This document shows, piece after piece, positions 38,625-51,181 of a stretch of DNA of 64,000 bases. The position numbers and the translations under genes were made by a program. Position 1 is the stretch's first letter. Each line of letters starts with the position of its first letter. The notes under the pieces were generated by a model. The model was not told the origin of the DNA. It searched no databases and was given only the letters and a program-made list of their open reading frames with translations. The stretch comes from Candidatus Pantoea bituminis (GTDB taxonomy: Bacteria; Pseudomonadota; Gammaproteobacteria; Enterobacterales; Enterobacteriaceae). The stretch is taken from contig NZ_JAGTWO010000004.1 of NCBI RefSeq assembly GCF_018842675.1, forward strand, positions 2,232,001 through 2,296,000, given 5' to 3'.

Positions 38625-39098
38625 ATGTTTAAACCTCATGTCACAGTGGCCTGTTTGGTTCACGCCCAAGGTGAACTGCTCGTGGTTGAAGAGCAGATCA
38701 ACGGTTGCGCAACCTGGAATCAGCCGGCGGGTCATTTAGAGGCCGATGAAACGCTGTTAGCCGCTGCACAGCGTGAGCTGTATGAAGAGACCGGCATCGA
38801 TGAACCGATGCACTATTTCCTCGGCGTTCAACAGTGGATCGCACCGGACAATACACCTTTTGTGCGTTTCCTTTTTGGTCTGGATCTCGCTGAAAAGCTG
38901 CCGACCGCGCCACAGGACAGCGACATAGATTGCTGCTGGTGGTTGCCGCCAGCGCAGATTCTCTCTGCCTCTAACCTGCGCTCGCCTTTGGTGGCAGAAA
39001 GCGTACGCTTATGGCAGCAAGGTGCGCGTTATCCTTTACATTTGGTCAGCCCGTTTAACTGGCCTTTTCATGAAGGTGCGCGCCACGCCGACGCATGA
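38625..39098 (+). CDS. nudJ: Phosphatase NudJ (HMP-PP / nucleoside triphosphate Nudix hydrolase)
   Basis: A 157-residue Nudix hydrolase with the box [23 protein letters not shown] (pattern Gx5Ex7REUxEExGU, residues 37-59). It hydrolyses thiamine precursor HMP-PP and several nucleotides. [20 protein letters not shown] at the start and [12 protein letters not shown] near the end fit NudJ. It lies between rluE and mnmA as in E. coli. Confidence 0.92.
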   Translation: MFKPHVTVACLVHAQGELLVVEEQINGCATWNQPAGHLEADETLLAAAQRELYEETGIDEPMHYFLGVQQWIAPDNTPFVRFLFGLDLAEKLPTAPQDSDIDCCWWLPPAQILSASNLRSPLVAESVRLWQQGARYPLHLVSPFNWPFHEGARHADA

Positions 39099-39140
39099 TA
39101 GAATGCGCCGCCTGTTTTTTTATCGTTATGCGAGCCTGTG

Positions 39141-40289
39141 ATGTCTGATATTTCCCGGAACACTCTTCAAAACTGCAACCTGGACAACAGCCAGAAAAAA
39201 GTGATCGTCGGTATGTCCGGCGGCGTTGATTCTTCCGTTTCCGCCTGGTTACTGCAACAGCAGGGTTATCAGGTTGAAGGTCTGTTCATGAAGAACTGGG
39301 AAGAGGACGACGGTGAGGAGTATTGCACCGCCGCGGACGACCTGGCCGATGCGCAAGCTGTATGCGACAAGCTTGGCATGAAGCTGCATAAAGTTAACTT
39401 TGCTGCGGAATACTGGGATAACGTCTTCGAGCATTTTCTTGAAGAGTATAAAGCGGGCCGAACGCCGAACCCGGATATCCTCTGTAACAAAGAGATCAAA
39501 TTCAAAGCTTTCCTTGAATTCGCCGCAGAAGATCTGGGCGCGGATTTCATTGCCACCGGTCACTATGTGCGTCGTCAGGACATTGATGGCCAAAGCCACC
39601 TGCTGCGCGGCCTCGATGGTAATAAAGATCAAAGCTATTTCCTTTACACGCTCAGCCACCAGCAGATTGCACAAAGCTTGTTCCCGGTGGGCGAACTGGA
39701 AAAACCCGAGGTTCGCCGTATCGCCGAAGAGTTGGATCTGATTACTGCTAAGAAAAAGGATTCCACCGGCATCTGCTTCATTGGCGAGCGCAAATTCCGT
39801 GACTTCCTTGCGCGCTACCTGCCGGCTCAGCCGGGCGAAATTGAAACCGTTGACGGCGACGTTGTCGGTGAACATCAGGGCTTGATGTATCACACGTTGG
39901 GTCAGCGCAAAGGTCTCGGCATTGGCGGCATGAGAGAGAGCAAAGACGATCCTTGGTATGTAGTCGACAAAGACGTTGAGCGCAATCGCCTGATTGTCGC
40001 CCAAGGGGGCGATCATCCTCGTCTGATGTCGGTGGGTTTGATTGCACAACAGCTGCACTGGGTAAATCGTCAGCCCATCACTGCGCCACTGCGTTGCACC
40101 GTGAAAACGCGCTATCGCCAGGCTGACATTCCCTGTGAAATTATTCCGCATGGCGATGATCGTATTGAAGTGCGCTTTGACGAACCTGTGGCTGCGGTCA
40201 CGCCGGGCCAGTCAGCGGTGTTCTATCTTGGCGAAATCTGCCTTGGCGGCGGTATTATCGAAGAGCGCCTGCCGTGGGTTGCCGCTTAA
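39141..40289 (+). CDS. mnmA: tRNA-specific 2-thiouridylase MnmA
   Basis: A 382-residue enzyme adding sulfur to U34 of Glu, Gln and Lys tRNAs. Seen: the PP-loop [15 protein letters not shown], the first catalytic Cys in [12 protein letters not shown] near 115, [13 protein letters not shown] ATGHYVRRQ, the second Cys in [11 protein letters not shown], and [11 protein letters not shown]. The N-terminus before KKVIVG is about 14 residues longer than in E. coli, owing to [12 protein letters not shown], an Asn-rich extension whose reality is uncertain. hflD follows, as in E. coli. Confidence 0.95.
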   Translation: MSDISRNTLQNCNLDNSQKKVIVGMSGGVDSSVSAWLLQQQGYQVEGLFMKNWEEDDGEEYCTAADDLADAQAVCDKLGMKLHKVNFAAEYWDNVFEHFLEEYKAGRTPNPDILCNKEIKFKAFLEFAAEDLGADFIATGHYVRRQDIDGQSHLLRGLDGNKDQSYFLYTLSHQQIAQSLFPVGELEKPEVRRIAEELDLITAKKKDSTGICFIGERKFRDFLARYLPAQPGEIETVDGDVVGEHQGLMYHTLGQRKGLGIGGMRESKDDPWYVVDKDVERNRLIVAQGGDHPRLMSVGLIAQQLHWVNRQPITAPLRCTVKTRYRQADIPCEIIPHGDDRIEVRFDEPVAAVTPGQSAVFYLGEICLGGGIIEERLPWVAA

Positions 40290-40324
40290 ACGTCGACCTT
40301 AACGACGCGTACACAGGAGTAACC

Positions 40325-40966
40325 GTGGCTAAGAATTATCAAGAAATTACCGTTGCGCTGGCCGGCATTTGCCAGGCCGCGCATCTGGTGCAGCTACTCG
40401 CGCATCAGGGACATTGCCCGTCGGAAGAACTTGCCGTATCGCTGCGCAGCGTGCTGGATTTGAATCCCTCTTCGACCCTGGCGGTGTTTGGTAACGAAGA
40501 AGCTAACCTGCGCCTCGGCCTGGAAACGTTAATGGCGGTACTGAACAGCAGCAGCCGTCAAGGCTCAGGCGCGGAGTTGACGCGTTACACGTTGAGCATG
40601 ATGGTGTTGGAGCGCAAACTCAGCGCTAACAAGCAAGCGATGGCGACGCTGGCCCAGCGTATTGGACAGTTGGATCGTCAACTGGCGCACTATGAGCTGG
40701 AGTCTGAAACTATTCTCAGCGCTATGGCCGGTATTTATGTCGATGTCATCAGCCCGCTCGGCCCACGCATTCAGGTGACGGGTTCACCAACGGTATTACA
40801 GAATCCACTGTTGCAAAGCAAAGTACGCGCGACGTTGTTGGCGGGTATTCGTGCAGCGGTGCTCTGGCAGCAGGTTGGCGGTGGCCGCCTGCAGCTGATG
40901 TTTTCGCGCCAGCGTCTGCTGCGTGAAGCAAAAACCCTTTTATCCCGGCTGCCACTGACTTACTAA
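40325..40966 (+). CDS. hflD: High-frequency lysogenization protein HflD
   Basis: A 213-residue, mostly helical protein, the same length as E. coli HflD, a peripheral membrane protein that binds phage lambda CII; its host role is unclear. Seen: [20 protein letters not shown] at the start, [28 protein letters not shown] and [15 protein letters not shown]. The start GTG 40325 has AGGAG 5 nt upstream; a longer frame into mnmA is not used. A short hairpin (CTGACTT/AAGTCAG) covers the stop. Confidence 0.94.
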   Translation: MAKNYQEITVALAGICQAAHLVQLLAHQGHCPSEELAVSLRSVLDLNPSSTLAVFGNEEANLRLGLETLMAVLNSSSRQGSGAELTRYTLSMMVLERKLSANKQAMATLAQRIGQLDRQLAHYELESETILSAMAGIYVDVISPLGPRIQVTGSPTVLQNPLLQSKVRATLLAGIRAAVLWQQVGGGRLQLMFSRQRLLREAKTLLSRLPLTY

Positions 40967-42379
<1,413 letters not shown>

Positions 42380-42386
42380 TGCCTCA

Positions 42387-42412
42387 CGCAGGCGGGTGCG
42401 TACCCGCCTGCG
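42387..42412 (+). terminator. Terminator of purB
   Basis: An 11-bp perfect stem CGCAGGCGGGT/ACCCGCCTGCG with a 4-base loop just after the purB stop; the T run is poor. Its right arm touches the PhoP box. Confidence 0.7.
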
Positions 42413-42445
42413 TTAACCTGCTGTTTAATTCACTTCGCGTATACT
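42411..42445 (+). promoter_or_regulatory. PhoP box and -10 of the phoPQ promoter
   Basis: CGTTAA-N5-TGTTTA (42411-42427) matches the direct-repeat PhoP box, and TATACT follows after 12 bases (42440-42445), the spacing typical of PhoP-activated class I promoters where the box replaces the -35. This implies autoregulation. Confidence 0.7.
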
Positions 42446-42483
42446 TCTCTCAATTCGTTTCGTTTTGATGGTAAGGAAATTCT

Positions 42484-43152
42484 ATGCGTGTTCTGGTTGT
42501 GGAAGATAATGCCCTGCTGCGCCACCATCTTGCGGTTCAACTGCGTGATATGGGTCATCAGGTTGATGCCGCCGAAGACGCCAAAGAGGCCGATTACTTT
42601 CTGCAGGAACATCTGCCGGACATCGCGTTAGTTGATCTGGGCTTACCGGATGAAGATGGCATGTCACTGATTCGCCGCTGGCGCAGTGATTCAGTGCGTC
42701 AGCCGATTTTAGTGCTCACTGCCCGCGAAGGCTGGCAAGCCAAAGTGGAAGCGCTAGAAGCCGGTGCTGACGATTACGTCACCAAACCTTTTCATATCGA
42801 AGAAGTCGCCGCACGACTGCAAGCCTTGATGCGCCGTAACAGCGGTCACGCTTCGCAAATCATCGACATGTCACCGTTTCAGGTTGATCTCTCCCGTCGC
42901 GAACTCACCGTTAACGAACAGCCGGTTAAATTGACGGCCTTTGAGTACACGATTGTTGAAACGCTGATTCGTAACGCAGGCAAAGTGGTCAGCAAAGATT
43001 CGCTGATGCTACAGCTTTATCCCGATGCCGAGTTGCGCGAAAGTCATACCATTGACGTGTTGATGGGCCGTCTGCGCAAAAAAATTCTGGCGCTGCATCC
43101 CACCGAAGTGATCGCTACCGTGCGTGGGCAAGGTTATCGCTTTGACCTGTAA
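42484..43152 (+). CDS. phoP: Response regulator PhoP
   Basis: A 222-residue OmpR-type regulator, activated by PhoQ under low Mg2+, acid or cationic peptides. Receiver domain: [12 protein letters not shown] with the acidic pair, phospho-acceptor Asp in [13 protein letters not shown] near residue 51, Thr in LTAREG, Lys in TKPFHIEEV. Winged-helix DNA-binding domain at about 128-222 ([20 protein letters not shown] and MGRLRKKI). It sits 2 nt before phoQ. Confidence 0.97.
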   Translation: MRVLVVEDNALLRHHLAVQLRDMGHQVDAAEDAKEADYFLQEHLPDIALVDLGLPDEDGMSLIRRWRSDSVRQPILVLTAREGWQAKVEALEAGADDYVTKPFHIEEVAARLQALMRRNSGHASQIIDMSPFQVDLSRRELTVNEQPVKLTAFEYTIVETLIRNAGKVVSKDSLMLQLYPDAELRESHTIDVLMGRLRKKILALHPTEVIATVRGQGYRFDL

Positions 43153-43154
43153 AC

Positions 43155-44600
43155 ATGTCCTGGCTTAAACGCTACCGCCCTATTTCGCTGCGCGCTCGCT
43201 TCCTGTTAGCGTCAGCGGCCATCGTACTTTTCCTGTCCCTCTCCTACGGCATGGTCGCTGTGATTGGCTATGTCGTGAGTTTTGATAAAAATACCTATCG
43301 CGTGATGCGCGGTGAGAGCAATCTGTTCTTTACGCTGGCTCAGTGGAAAGAGAATCAGCTCACCATTGCTCAACCCGAGCGCATGACGCTGAACTTCCCG
43401 ACGCTGGTATTTATTTATGACGAACAAGGCAAGCTGCTGTGGCAGCAGCGCGATGTGCCTGAGATTCGCAATAAGATTCACCGTGACTGGCTGCTCAAGC
43501 CTGATTTCTACGAAATCGATACCAGCAATCGCACCAGTCTGGCAGCGATGGGTAACAATATTTCAGCGCAGCGACGGCTTCACGCCTGGGATACCGATAG
43601 CGACGATACCTTTACTCACTCGGTAGCCGTGAATCGTTATGATGCCACGACCAATTTGCCCGCACTGACCATCGTGGTGGTCGATTCCATTCCCCAGGAA
43701 TTACAACATTCCGATGTCGTGTGGTCATGGTTTAGCTATGTGTTAGCGGCCAATTTGATTTTAATTATTCCACTGCTGTGGTTGGCCGCACACTGGAGTT
43801 TGCGTCCTATCGGTCATCTTGCTCAGCAGGTACGTGAGCTGGAAACCAGTCAGCGTGAAAATTTGGCTGATAACCCGCCGCAGGAATTGCAAAGCCTAGT
43901 GCGCAATCTCAACTTGTTATTAACCAATGAACGGCAGCGCTATACGCGCTATCGCACCACCTTGTCGGATCTCACGCACAGTTTGAAAACCCCGCTGGCG
44001 GTGCTGCAAAGTACCTTACGATCGTTACGCAGCGGCAAGGAACTGACGGTTGAGCAGGCTGAGCCAGTGATGTTGGAACAGATTAGTCGGATTTCACAAC
44101 AGATTGGCTATTACCTGCATCGCGCCAGCATGCAGGCCGATCACAATCCTTTGCAGCGCGACCTACATTCAGTTTCAGGCTTGCTCGACAGCTTGTGTTC
44201 CGCTCTCAACAAGGTTTATCAGCGCAAAGGCGTGGCAATCACGCTCGATATTTCACCTGAGCTGACCTTTTTTGGCGATCAAAATGATTTTATGGAAGTG
44301 ATGGGCAATGTGCTGGATAACGCCTGCAAATATTGTCTGGAATTCATCGAAGTCAGCGCGCATCAAACCGAGAAGTCTTTGCATATCTATATTGATGACG
44401 ATGGTCCTGGCATACCAGAAAGTAAGCGCGACCTGGTCTTCGTGCGCGGACAACGCGCCGACACGCTGCGGCCCGGACAGGGATTAGGTCTGGCGGTGGC
44501 GCGAGACATTCTTGAGCAATATGCCGGCAAGATTATTGCCTCAAGCAGTTCGCTGGGTGGCACACGAATGGAAGTCATTTTTCAACGCCAGGAAGTCTGA
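43155..44600 (+). CDS. phoQ: Sensor histidine kinase PhoQ
   Basis: A 481-residue inner-membrane kinase/phosphatase for PhoP. Two membrane segments (residues 15-40, [20 protein letters not shown], and about 190-213) flank a periplasmic sensor with an acidic patch (WDTDSDDT) that binds divalent cations. HAMP follows, then the His box [15 protein letters not shown] near 276, N box [12 protein letters not shown], and G boxes DDDGPGIPE and [12 protein letters not shown]. It begins 2 nt after phoP. Confidence 0.96.
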   Translation: MSWLKRYRPISLRARFLLASAAIVLFLSLSYGMVAVIGYVVSFDKNTYRVMRGESNLFFTLAQWKENQLTIAQPERMTLNFPTLVFIYDEQGKLLWQQRDVPEIRNKIHRDWLLKPDFYEIDTSNRTSLAAMGNNISAQRRLHAWDTDSDDTFTHSVAVNRYDATTNLPALTIVVVDSIPQELQHSDVVWSWFSYVLAANLILIIPLLWLAAHWSLRPIGHLAQQVRELETSQRENLADNPPQELQSLVRNLNLLLTNERQRYTRYRTTLSDLTHSLKTPLAVLQSTLRSLRSGKELTVEQAEPVMLEQISRISQQIGYYLHRASMQADHNPLQRDLHSVSGLLDSLCSALNKVYQRKGVAITLDISPELTFFGDQNDFMEVMGNVLDNACKYCLEFIEVSAHQTEKSLHIYIDDDGPGIPESKRDLVFVRGQRADTLRPGQGLGLAVARDILEQYAGKIIASSSSLGGTRMEVIFQRQEV

Positions 44601-44670
44601 CATCGCCGCGAGTAGAAAGGCGTTCGGGCTGTTATACTTGCGACATTTACAGCCCTAAGCGGAACCTTCT

Positions 44671-45795
44671 ATGGACTATCAGCTCGATCTCAACTGGCCC
44701 GATTTTATTCAACGCTACTGGCAAAAACGTCCGGTGGTATTAAAGCGTGGCTTTAAAAACTTCATTGATCCCATTTCTCCTGATGAGCTGGCTGGTCTGG
44801 CAATGGAAAATGAAATCGACAGTCGCCTGGTCAGTCATCAGGATGGCAAATGGCAGGTTAGCCACGGTCCGTTTGAAAGTTTTGATCATCTGGGTGAGAA
44901 CAATTGGTCGTTGCTGGTGCAGGCCGTTAATAACTGGCATGAACCCTCTGCAGCGCTAATGCGCCCTTTCCGCTTTTTGCCTGACTGGCGCATCGATGAT
45001 TTGATGATTTCGTTTGCTGTACCGGGCGGCGGCGTTGGCCCGCATCTCGACCAGTACGATGTCTTCATTATTCAGGGCACCGGACGCCGCCGCTGGCGTG
45101 TGGGTGAAAAAGTGCCGATGAAGCAGCATTGCCCCCATCCAGACCTGCTTCAGGTTGAACCCTTTGATGCCATCATCGATGAAGAGATGGAACCCGGCGA
45201 TATTCTCTATATTCCGCCAGGTTTCCCGCATGAAGGTTATTCGCTGGAAAACGCCATTAACTATTCGGTTGGCTTCCGTGCCCCAAGCGGCCGAGAATTG
45301 ATCAGTAGTTTTGCCGATTACGCGCTGGCTAACGAATTGGGCAGTTATCGCTTTACCGATCCTGATGTTCCTTCGCGTGATTGCCCTTCACAGATCCTGC
45401 CGCAAGAAATTGAAGGCGTGCGTCAGGTGATGCTGGATGTGATCAACCAGCCGGAACATTTTGCCCAATGGTTTGGTGAATTTATTTCACAATCACGCCA
45501 TGAGCTGGATGTTGCGCCACCGGAGCCGCCGTATCAGCCTGATGAAGTTTACGATGCGCTACAGCAGGGCGATATACTCTCTCGCTTGGGTGGCTTGCGC
45601 GTGTTAACCATTGGCGATGCGGTTTTCGTCAACGGTGAGCGTATCGAATGTTCGCACCCGGAAGTCTTGACGGTGCTGGCGCATCATCAAGATATTACGC
45701 TGGAAGAGTTAGGTGACGCGCTGGACGATCCTTCAGTGCTGGCACAGATCGCGGCGCTGGTGAATGCCGGTTACTGGTATTTCAGCGGCGAGTAA
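44671..45795 (+). CDS. roxA: 50S ribosomal protein uL16 3-hydroxylase (ROXA)
   Basis: A 374-residue JmjC-fold, Fe(II)/2-oxoglutarate oxygenase that hydroxylates an Arg of ribosomal protein L16. Seen: NWPDFIQRYWQKRPVVLKRG, the iron-binding HLDQYDVF (HxD) near 125, RRWRVGEK, and the distal His in FPHEGYSLENAINYSVGFR near 187, with a C-terminal winged-helix domain. Same neighbours (phoQ, pepT) as E. coli ycfD. Confidence 0.94.
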   Translation: MDYQLDLNWPDFIQRYWQKRPVVLKRGFKNFIDPISPDELAGLAMENEIDSRLVSHQDGKWQVSHGPFESFDHLGENNWSLLVQAVNNWHEPSAALMRPFRFLPDWRIDDLMISFAVPGGGVGPHLDQYDVFIIQGTGRRRWRVGEKVPMKQHCPHPDLLQVEPFDAIIDEEMEPGDILYIPPGFPHEGYSLENAINYSVGFRAPSGRELISSFADYALANELGSYRFTDPDVPSRDCPSQILPQEIEGVRQVMLDVINQPEHFAQWFGEFISQSRHELDVAPPEPPYQPDEVYDALQQGDILSRLGGLRVLTIGDAVFVNGERIECSHPEVLTVLAHHQDITLEELGDALDDPSVLAQIAALVNAGYWYFSGE

Positions 45796-45804
45796 TTGCC
45801 TGAA

Positions 45805-45834
45805 TGTGCGCACCCGTTTCATCCGGTGCGCACA
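45805..45834. terminator. Hairpin between convergent roxA and pepT
   Basis: TGTGCGCACC and GGTGCGCACA arms enclose a 10-base loop; it can serve both strands, though the T runs are weak. Confidence 0.6.
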
Positions 45835-45840
45835 GCTTCA

Positions 45841-47070
45841 TTAATGCTGTTTCTGACCCGCCAACTCAGCCAAACGGACAATCACTTCCACCGATTGCGC
45901 CATAATATTCAGTGACGCGAACTCATGTTTGCCGTGGTAGTTATAGCCGCCGGTAAACAGGTTTGGACAAGGTAAACCTTTCCAGGAGAGTGATGATCCG
46001 TCCGTTCCACCACGAATCGGTTTTACGTTCGGCTCAATGCCACAATCACGCATGGCCTGCAGCGCCAGATCAATAATGTGGGGAAACGGCTCGACTTTCT
46101 CACGCATGTTGCGATAGCTGTTGGTGATATCAACCTTCACTGAGCAATCCGGATGCAAACCCTGGCTTATCTGCTGAGCGATCTGTTCCAGCACCTGTTT
46201 GCGCTGCTCAAAGCTTTCGGTATCAAAATCACGAATGATGTACAGCAGCTCGGCATTTTCTACCGTGCCTTTCATCTGGTGCAGGTGATAGAAACCTTCG
46301 TAGCCTTCGGTATATTGCGGCTTCTCTTTAGCCGGCACCGCCTGATGAAACTGCGTGGCTAACTCCAGCGCATTGACCATGACGCCTTTCGCTGAGCCGG
46401 GATGCACATTATTGCCCGTGATTTTTACCGTCGCCGAGGCCGCGTTAAAGTTTTCATACTCAAACTCACCCAGATCGCTGCCGTCCACGGTATACGCCCA
46501 ATCGGCGGCAAAGCCCTCTACATCAAAGTAAGACGTTCCACGGCCAATCTCTTCATCTGGGGTAAAGGCCACGCGAATCGCACCGTGTGGAATATCCCCT
46601 TTTGTCAGGCGCGCCATTGCGGTCATGATTTCTGCAATGCCCGCTTTGTCATCGGCACCCAGCAAAGTTTTGCCGTCGGTGGTGATTAACGTGTGTCCTG
46701 TGAGTTTATGCAACACCGGGAACATAACCGGTGACAGCACCTCATCACCATTACCCAACGCAATATCGCCGCCGCGGTAGTTTTCAATGATTTGCGGATT
46801 GACATTTTTTGCCGTGTAGTCTGGCGAAGTATCCATATGCGAAATAAAGCCAATGACCGGCGTTGGCCAGTCAACATTAGCGGGCAGCGTGCCCATGACG
46901 CAGCAGTGATCGCTAAGCGTGACATCAACAAAACCCAGCGCCAGTAACTCCTCCTGTAATTGCCGTGCCAGTGTCCATTGGCCTTCACTGCTGGGCACCT
47001 GACGCGCCTGCGGTTTTGCCTGGGTTTCCACTGCCACATAACTTAAAAAGCGCTCAAGTAACTGTTCCAT
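45841..47070 (-). CDS. pepT: Peptidase T (tripeptidase)
   Basis: A 409-residue zinc aminotripeptidase (M20) of the cytosol, cutting the N-terminal residue of tripeptides. Seen: [18 protein letters not shown] with the metal His and Asp, [32 protein letters not shown] with the Glu pair, and the C-terminal [13 protein letters not shown]. The length is one off the E. coli enzyme (408). It is divergent from potABCD. E. coli pepT is induced anaerobically by FNR; I saw no clear FNR site here. Confidence 0.96.
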   Translation of the reverse strand: MEQLLERFLSYVAVETQAKPQARQVPSSEGQWTLARQLQEELLALGFVDVTLSDHCCVMGTLPANVDWPTPVIGFISHMDTSPDYTAKNVNPQIIENYRGGDIALGNGDEVLSPVMFPVLHKLTGHTLITTDGKTLLGADDKAGIAEIMTAMARLTKGDIPHGAIRVAFTPDEEIGRGTSYFDVEGFAADWAYTVDGSDLGEFEYENFNAASATVKITGNNVHPGSAKGVMVNALELATQFHQAVPAKEKPQYTEGYEGFYHLHQMKGTVENAELLYIIRDFDTESFEQRKQVLEQIAQQISQGLHPDCSVKVDITNSYRNMREKVEPFPHIIDLALQAMRDCGIEPNVKPIRGGTDGSSLSWKGLPCPNLFTGGYNYHGKHEFASLNIMAQSVEVIVRLAELAGQKQH

Positions 47071-47385
47071 TTGCCATCCTTAAGAAATTGCCGTCGGTTA
47101 TTATTAACGGACCAGCCAGACGCCAGGTTGCGTCAAATCATTATCAAACAGGTTAACGCTGTCTGGGCTGTTTCGGGAAGTCAACATGCACAAAATCTTG
47201 TTGAAAAGCGCATTTATTGCGGCAAGTCTCGCAACATGTTCACCTTACTCAGTTTTATCGCTTTTGAGGGGCGGCAAAACATGGCATTGCGCCTTTTTTC
47301 AGGTATCATCCCGCCCTCCTTGCTGGCTGGTCGTGTTATGCGGCTATGCTGTTACCTGTTCGCCCTTTGACAGACTGAGACTAAA
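47071..47385. other. Divergent intergenic region pepT/potA
   Basis: These 315 bases hold no convincing gene: short frames of 60-99 codons lack ribosome sites and family resemblance. The region must carry the promoters of both pepT and potABCD. A TTGTTGAAA at about 47199 could be a -35, but I cannot place a -10 with confidence. Confidence 0.5.
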
Positions 47386-48501
47386 ATGACGCAAACACGC
47401 GCACACCAGGCGCTGGTTACGCTTTCTGGCATCAGTAAAGCTTTCGATGGCAAATCCATCATTGAAGATTTCAACCTGACGATTCGTCACGGTGAGTTTA
47501 TCACTCTGCTCGGCCCGTCAGGCTGCGGCAAAACGACCATTTTGCGCCTGATTGCCGGGCTGGAAGAAGCCGACAGCGGTCGCATCACCTTAGACAATCA
47601 CGACATCACAGATACACCTGCAGAGCATCGCCACGCTAACACGGTGTTTCAAAGTTATGCCCTGTTTCCGCACATGTCGGTATTCGAGAACGTCGCCTTT
47701 GGTCTGCGCATGCAGAAAACGCCCGAAGCCGAGATAACCACACGGGTTAACGCGGTGCTGGCCATGGTTCAGCTGGATGCGTTTGCCGATCGCCGCCCTC
47801 ATCAATTATCAGGTGGCCAGCAGCAGCGTGTTGCTATTGCTCGCGCCGTCGTGAATCGCCCGAAAGTCTTGCTGCTGGACGAATCCCTTTCGGCGCTGGA
47901 TTACAAATTGCGCAAGCAGATGCAGAACGAATTGAAAGCTTTGCAGCGTAAACTGGGTATCACCTTTGTTTTCGTGACGCACGATCAGGAAGAAGCGCTG
48001 ACCATGTCCGATCGTATTGTGGTGATGCGCGATGGCAAAATTGAACAAGACGGCACACCGCGAGAGATTTACGAAGAGCCTAAAAACCTGTTTGTCGCCC
48101 GCTTTATAGGCGAAATTAATGTCTTCGACGCTGAAGTTATCGCCAGCGAAAACGCGCCGCGCGTGCGTGCGCGCGTAGAAAGTCGCGAATGCGATATCCA
48201 TTGTCCTTTCCCGGTGCAGCCCGGCGACAAACTGCATGTCATGCTGCGCCCAGAAGATTTGCGCGTTGAAGAGATTCACGACGACAGTGTGTTTGAAGGG
48301 CTGATCGGTTATGTACGTGAACGCAACTACAAAGGGATGACGCTGGAATCCACCGTTGAGCTTGAGAATGGCAAACTGGTCACTGTGAGCGAATTTTTCA
48401 ATGAAGACGATCCTGACTTTGACCACTCGCTGAATCAAAAGATGGCAGTGAATTGGGTCGCAAGCTGGGAGGTAGTGCTGCCGTATGAAACTGATGCGTA
48501 A
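47386..48501 (+). CDS. potA: Spermidine/putrescine ABC transporter ATPase PotA
   Basis: A 371-residue ATPase driving polyamine uptake. Seen: Walker [10 protein letters not shown] near 47, Q-loop [20 protein letters not shown], signature [16 protein letters not shown], Walker [13 protein letters not shown], and the C-terminal TOBE domain ([15 protein letters not shown]). In Walker B-D loop, SLSALD is the PotA form. First of potABCD; its 3' end overlaps potB by 17 nt. Confidence 0.96.
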   Translation: MTQTRAHQALVTLSGISKAFDGKSIIEDFNLTIRHGEFITLLGPSGCGKTTILRLIAGLEEADSGRITLDNHDITDTPAEHRHANTVFQSYALFPHMSVFENVAFGLRMQKTPEAEITTRVNAVLAMVQLDAFADRRPHQLSGGQQQRVAIARAVVNRPKVLLLDESLSALDYKLRKQMQNELKALQRKLGITFVFVTHDQEEALTMSDRIVVMRDGKIEQDGTPREIYEEPKNLFVARFIGEINVFDAEVIASENAPRVRARVESRECDIHCPFPVQPGDKLHVMLRPEDLRVEEIHDDSVFEGLIGYVRERNYKGMTLESTVELENGKLVTVSEFFNEDDPDFDHSLNQKMAVNWVASWEVVLPYETDA

Positions 48502-49345
48502 TCGTTTCCAGAAGAGCGTTATCGCGCTGATCGTCGGTTGGTTAGCGCTGTTCGTTTTCTTGCCTAACCTGATGATTTTTGTCACCAGCTTTTTAACCCG
48601 TGACGATGCGCATTTTGTCAGCATGGTATTTACCTTCAGTAATTACACGCGTTTACTTGATCCCTTGTATGCCGAAGTGCTGCTGCACTCGCTGAATATG
48701 GCGTTTATCGCCACCGCCTTCTGTTTGTTGCTGGGTTATCCTTTCGCCTGGTGTCTGACTAAATTGCCTGCACGCCTGCGTCCGCTGATGCTGTTTCTGT
48801 TGATCGTGCCCTTCTGGACCAATTCCCTGATTCGTATTTACGGCCTGAAAATCTTTCTCAGCACTCGCGGCTGGCTCAACGACTTTCTGCTCTGGATCGG
48901 GGTAATCGATAAGCCATTTCGCATTATGTACACCTCGGAAGCGGTGATCTTGGGTCTGGTCTATATCCTGCTGCCGTTTATGGTGCTGCCGCTCTACTCC
49001 AGCCTGGAAAAACTCGATAGAAGTTATCTGGAGGCGGCACGCGATTTAGGCGCCAGCAAGCTGCAGACTTTTTTCCGCATTATCTTACCGCTGACTATGC
49101 CGGGCATTGTCGCAGGCTGCTTGCTGGTATTGATTCCGGCAATGGGGCTGTTTTATGTCGCTGATTTAATGGGCGGCGCGAAAAACCTGCTCATCGGTAA
49201 CATCATAAAAAGCCAGTTCCTGAACATTCGCGACTGGCCTTTTGGCGCAGCCACCAGCATCGTGATGACACTTTTAATGGGGCTGTTACTGCTGATTTAC
49301 TGGCGCGTAGCGCGCCTGCTGAATAAAAAGGCGGAACTGGAATGA
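48485..49345 (+). CDS. potB: Spermidine/putrescine ABC transporter permease PotB
   Basis: A 286-residue inner-membrane permease with six spans; the EAA loop that docks PotA is [22 protein letters not shown] near residue 180. [19 protein letters not shown] is typical of PotB. The start ATG 48485 lies inside the potA end; ATG 48494 is an alternative. It overlaps potC by 4 nt, so translation is coupled. Confidence 0.95.
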   Translation: MKLMRNRFQKSVIALIVGWLALFVFLPNLMIFVTSFLTRDDAHFVSMVFTFSNYTRLLDPLYAEVLLHSLNMAFIATAFCLLLGYPFAWCLTKLPARLRPLMLFLLIVPFWTNSLIRIYGLKIFLSTRGWLNDFLLWIGVIDKPFRIMYTSEAVILGLVYILLPFMVLPLYSSLEKLDRSYLEAARDLGASKLQTFFRIILPLTMPGIVAGCLLVLIPAMGLFYVADLMGGAKNLLIGNIIKSQFLNIRDWPFGAATSIVMTLLMGLLLLIYWRVARLLNKKAELE

Positions 49346-50118
49346 TGGCTCGCCTGCTACGCGGCGGTTTTATGACCGTTATCTACGCCGGGTTTTATAT
49401 CCCGATTGTGATTTTGATCGTTAACTCATTTAACGCCTCACGTTTCGGTATCAACTGGCAAGGTTTCAGTACGCAGTGGTACAGCCTGCTGATGAACAAT
49501 GACAGCCTGATCCAGGCAGCACAGCATTCGCTGATAATGGGCGTGCTCTCTGCCAGCTGCGCCACGCTTATTGGCTCGCTAACCGCCGTCGCGCTTTATC
49601 GCTATCGCTTTCGCGGTAAACCGTTTGTCAGCGGCATGTTGTTTGTCGTGATGATGTCACCTGACATCGTGATGGCTATTTCGCTGCTGGTGCTGTTTAT
49701 GTTATTGGGTATTTCGCTTGGCTTCTGGTCGCTGCTGTTTTCCCATATCACCTTCTGCTTACCCTTTGTGGTCATTACCGTCTATTCGCGGCTCAAAGGA
49801 TTTGATGTACGGATGCTGGAAGCCGCAAAAGATTTGGGTGCCAGCGAAACCACTATTTTACGTAAAATTATTCTGCCGCTGGCGATGCCTGCGGTTGCGG
49901 CTGGTTGGCTGCTGAGCTTTACCCTGTCGATGGATGACGTGGTGGTTTCGTCGTTCGTCACCGGACCAACATTTGAAATTTTGCCACTTAAAATTTACTC
50001 GATGGTCAAGGTGGGCGTATCACCTGAAGTGAATGCACTCGCCACAATTTTGATGCTGCTTTCGTTGCTGTTAGTCGCTGGCAGCCAATGGTTGCTGCGT
50101 GACAAAACTAAAACCTAA
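49342..50118 (+). CDS. potC: Spermidine/putrescine ABC transporter permease PotC
   Basis: A 258-residue second permease of the polyamine importer with six spans. Seen: FGINWQGFSTQWYSLLMNND, VVMMSPDIVMAISLLVLFML, and the EAA loop MLEAAKDLGASETTILRKI. It matches E. coli PotC over its length apart from a shorter C-terminus. ATG 49342 overlaps the potB stop; a second ATG follows at once. Confidence 0.95.
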   Translation: MMARLLRGGFMTVIYAGFYIPIVILIVNSFNASRFGINWQGFSTQWYSLLMNNDSLIQAAQHSLIMGVLSASCATLIGSLTAVALYRYRFRGKPFVSGMLFVVMMSPDIVMAISLLVLFMLLGISLGFWSLLFSHITFCLPFVVITVYSRLKGFDVRMLEAAKDLGASETTILRKIILPLAMPAVAAGWLLSFTLSMDDVVVSSFVTGPTFEILPLKIYSMVKVGVSPEVNALATILMLLSLLLVAGSQWLLRDKTKT

Positions 50119-50127
50119 AGGGGAATA

Positions 50128-51174
50128 ATGATGATGAAATGGTCTCACTGGCTGGCGGCTGGGGCGCTGGCGTTGAGTGTGCAAGGCGCGCAAGCGGACG
50201 ATAGCAAAACGCTCTACTTCTATAACTGGACTGAATACGTGCCGCCGGGACTGCTGGAGCAGTTCACTAAAGAGACCGGCATCAAAGTGATTTATTCTAC
50301 CTACGAATCCAATGAAAGCATGTATGCCAAGCTTAAAACGTGGAAAGAGGGCGCGTATGATTTAGTGGTGCCCTCAACCTATTTCGTCGCAAAAATGCGT
50401 AACGAAGGCATGCTACAAAAGATTGATAAGTCACAGCTAACCAATTTTAAAAATCTGGATCCAAACCTGCTGAATAAGCCTTTTGATCCGAACAATGATT
50501 ATTCCATTCCCTATATTTGGGGTGCGACGGCAATCGGTCTTAATTCAGACGAGATTGATCCGAAAAGCGTCACTAGCTGGGCTGATTTGTGGAAACCAGA
50601 GTATAAGCAAAGCCTGTTGCTGACCGATGATGCCCGCGAAGTGTTTCAAATGGCGCTGCGCAAACTCGGGTATTCCGGTAATACTCGCGATCCTAAGCAG
50701 ATCGACGCCGCTTACCAAGAGTTAAGAAAATTGATGCCAAACGTCCTGGCGTTCAACTCCGATAATCCGGGCAATCCTTATATGGAAGGCGAAGTGAATC
50801 TGGGCATGATTTGGAACGGTTCCGCTTATGTGGCTCGCCAGGCTGGCACACCATTGCAGGTTATTTGGCCGAAAGAAGGCGGGATTTTCTGGATGGACAA
50901 CCTGGCGATTCCTGCGAACGCCAAAAATAAAGAGGCCGCACTTAAGCTGATTAACTTCCTGCTTCGTCCGGAAGTTGCAGCAAAAGTCGCCGAAACCATT
51001 GGTTATCCAACCCCTAACCTTGAAGCCAAAAAGTTGTTGCCAAAAGCCGTCGCAGAAGATGCATCGCTTTATCCCTCTGCTGAGGTGATCAAAAAGGGTG
51101 AATGGCAGAATGACGTGGGTGATGCCAGCATCCAGTACGAAACGCTGTTTCAGAAGTTGAAGGCGGGTCGTTAA
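50128..51174 (+). CDS. potD: Periplasmic spermidine/putrescine-binding protein PotD
   Basis: A 348-residue binding protein delivering polyamines to PotABC. The signal peptide ends VQGAQA near residue 23; the mature part starts LYFYNWTEYVPPGLLEQF and includes the polyamine-binding YESNESMYAKL, GMIWNGSAYVARQAG and GGIFWMDNLAIPANA. There are three ATGs in a row at 50128, 50131 and 50134 behind AAGGGG; the last has the most usual spacing. A hairpin follows. Confidence 0.96.
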   Translation: MMMKWSHWLAAGALALSVQGAQADDSKTLYFYNWTEYVPPGLLEQFTKETGIKVIYSTYESNESMYAKLKTWKEGAYDLVVPSTYFVAKMRNEGMLQKIDKSQLTNFKNLDPNLLNKPFDPNNDYSIPYIWGATAIGLNSDEIDPKSVTSWADLWKPEYKQSLLLTDDAREVFQMALRKLGYSGNTRDPKQIDAAYQELRKLMPNVLAFNSDNPGNPYMEGEVNLGMIWNGSAYVARQAGTPLQVIWPKEGGIFWMDNLAIPANAKNKEAALKLINFLLRPEVAAKVAETIGYPTPNLEAKKLLPKAVAEDASLYPSAEVIKKGEWQNDVGDASIQYETLFQKLKAGR

Positions 51175-51181
51175 TGCTCAC

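Noticed and set aside
39249..40151. A 300-codon frame antisense to mnmA
   Set aside because: mnmA is certain on the other strand; the antisense frame has no ribosome site or recognisable domain.
47186..47389. A 67-codon frame upstream of potA
   Set aside because: No ribosome site; it overlaps the potA start and the composition is random-looking.
47809..48624. A 271-codon frame antisense to potA/potB
   Set aside because: The sense genes are unmistakable; this arises from codon bias in a GC-rich gene.
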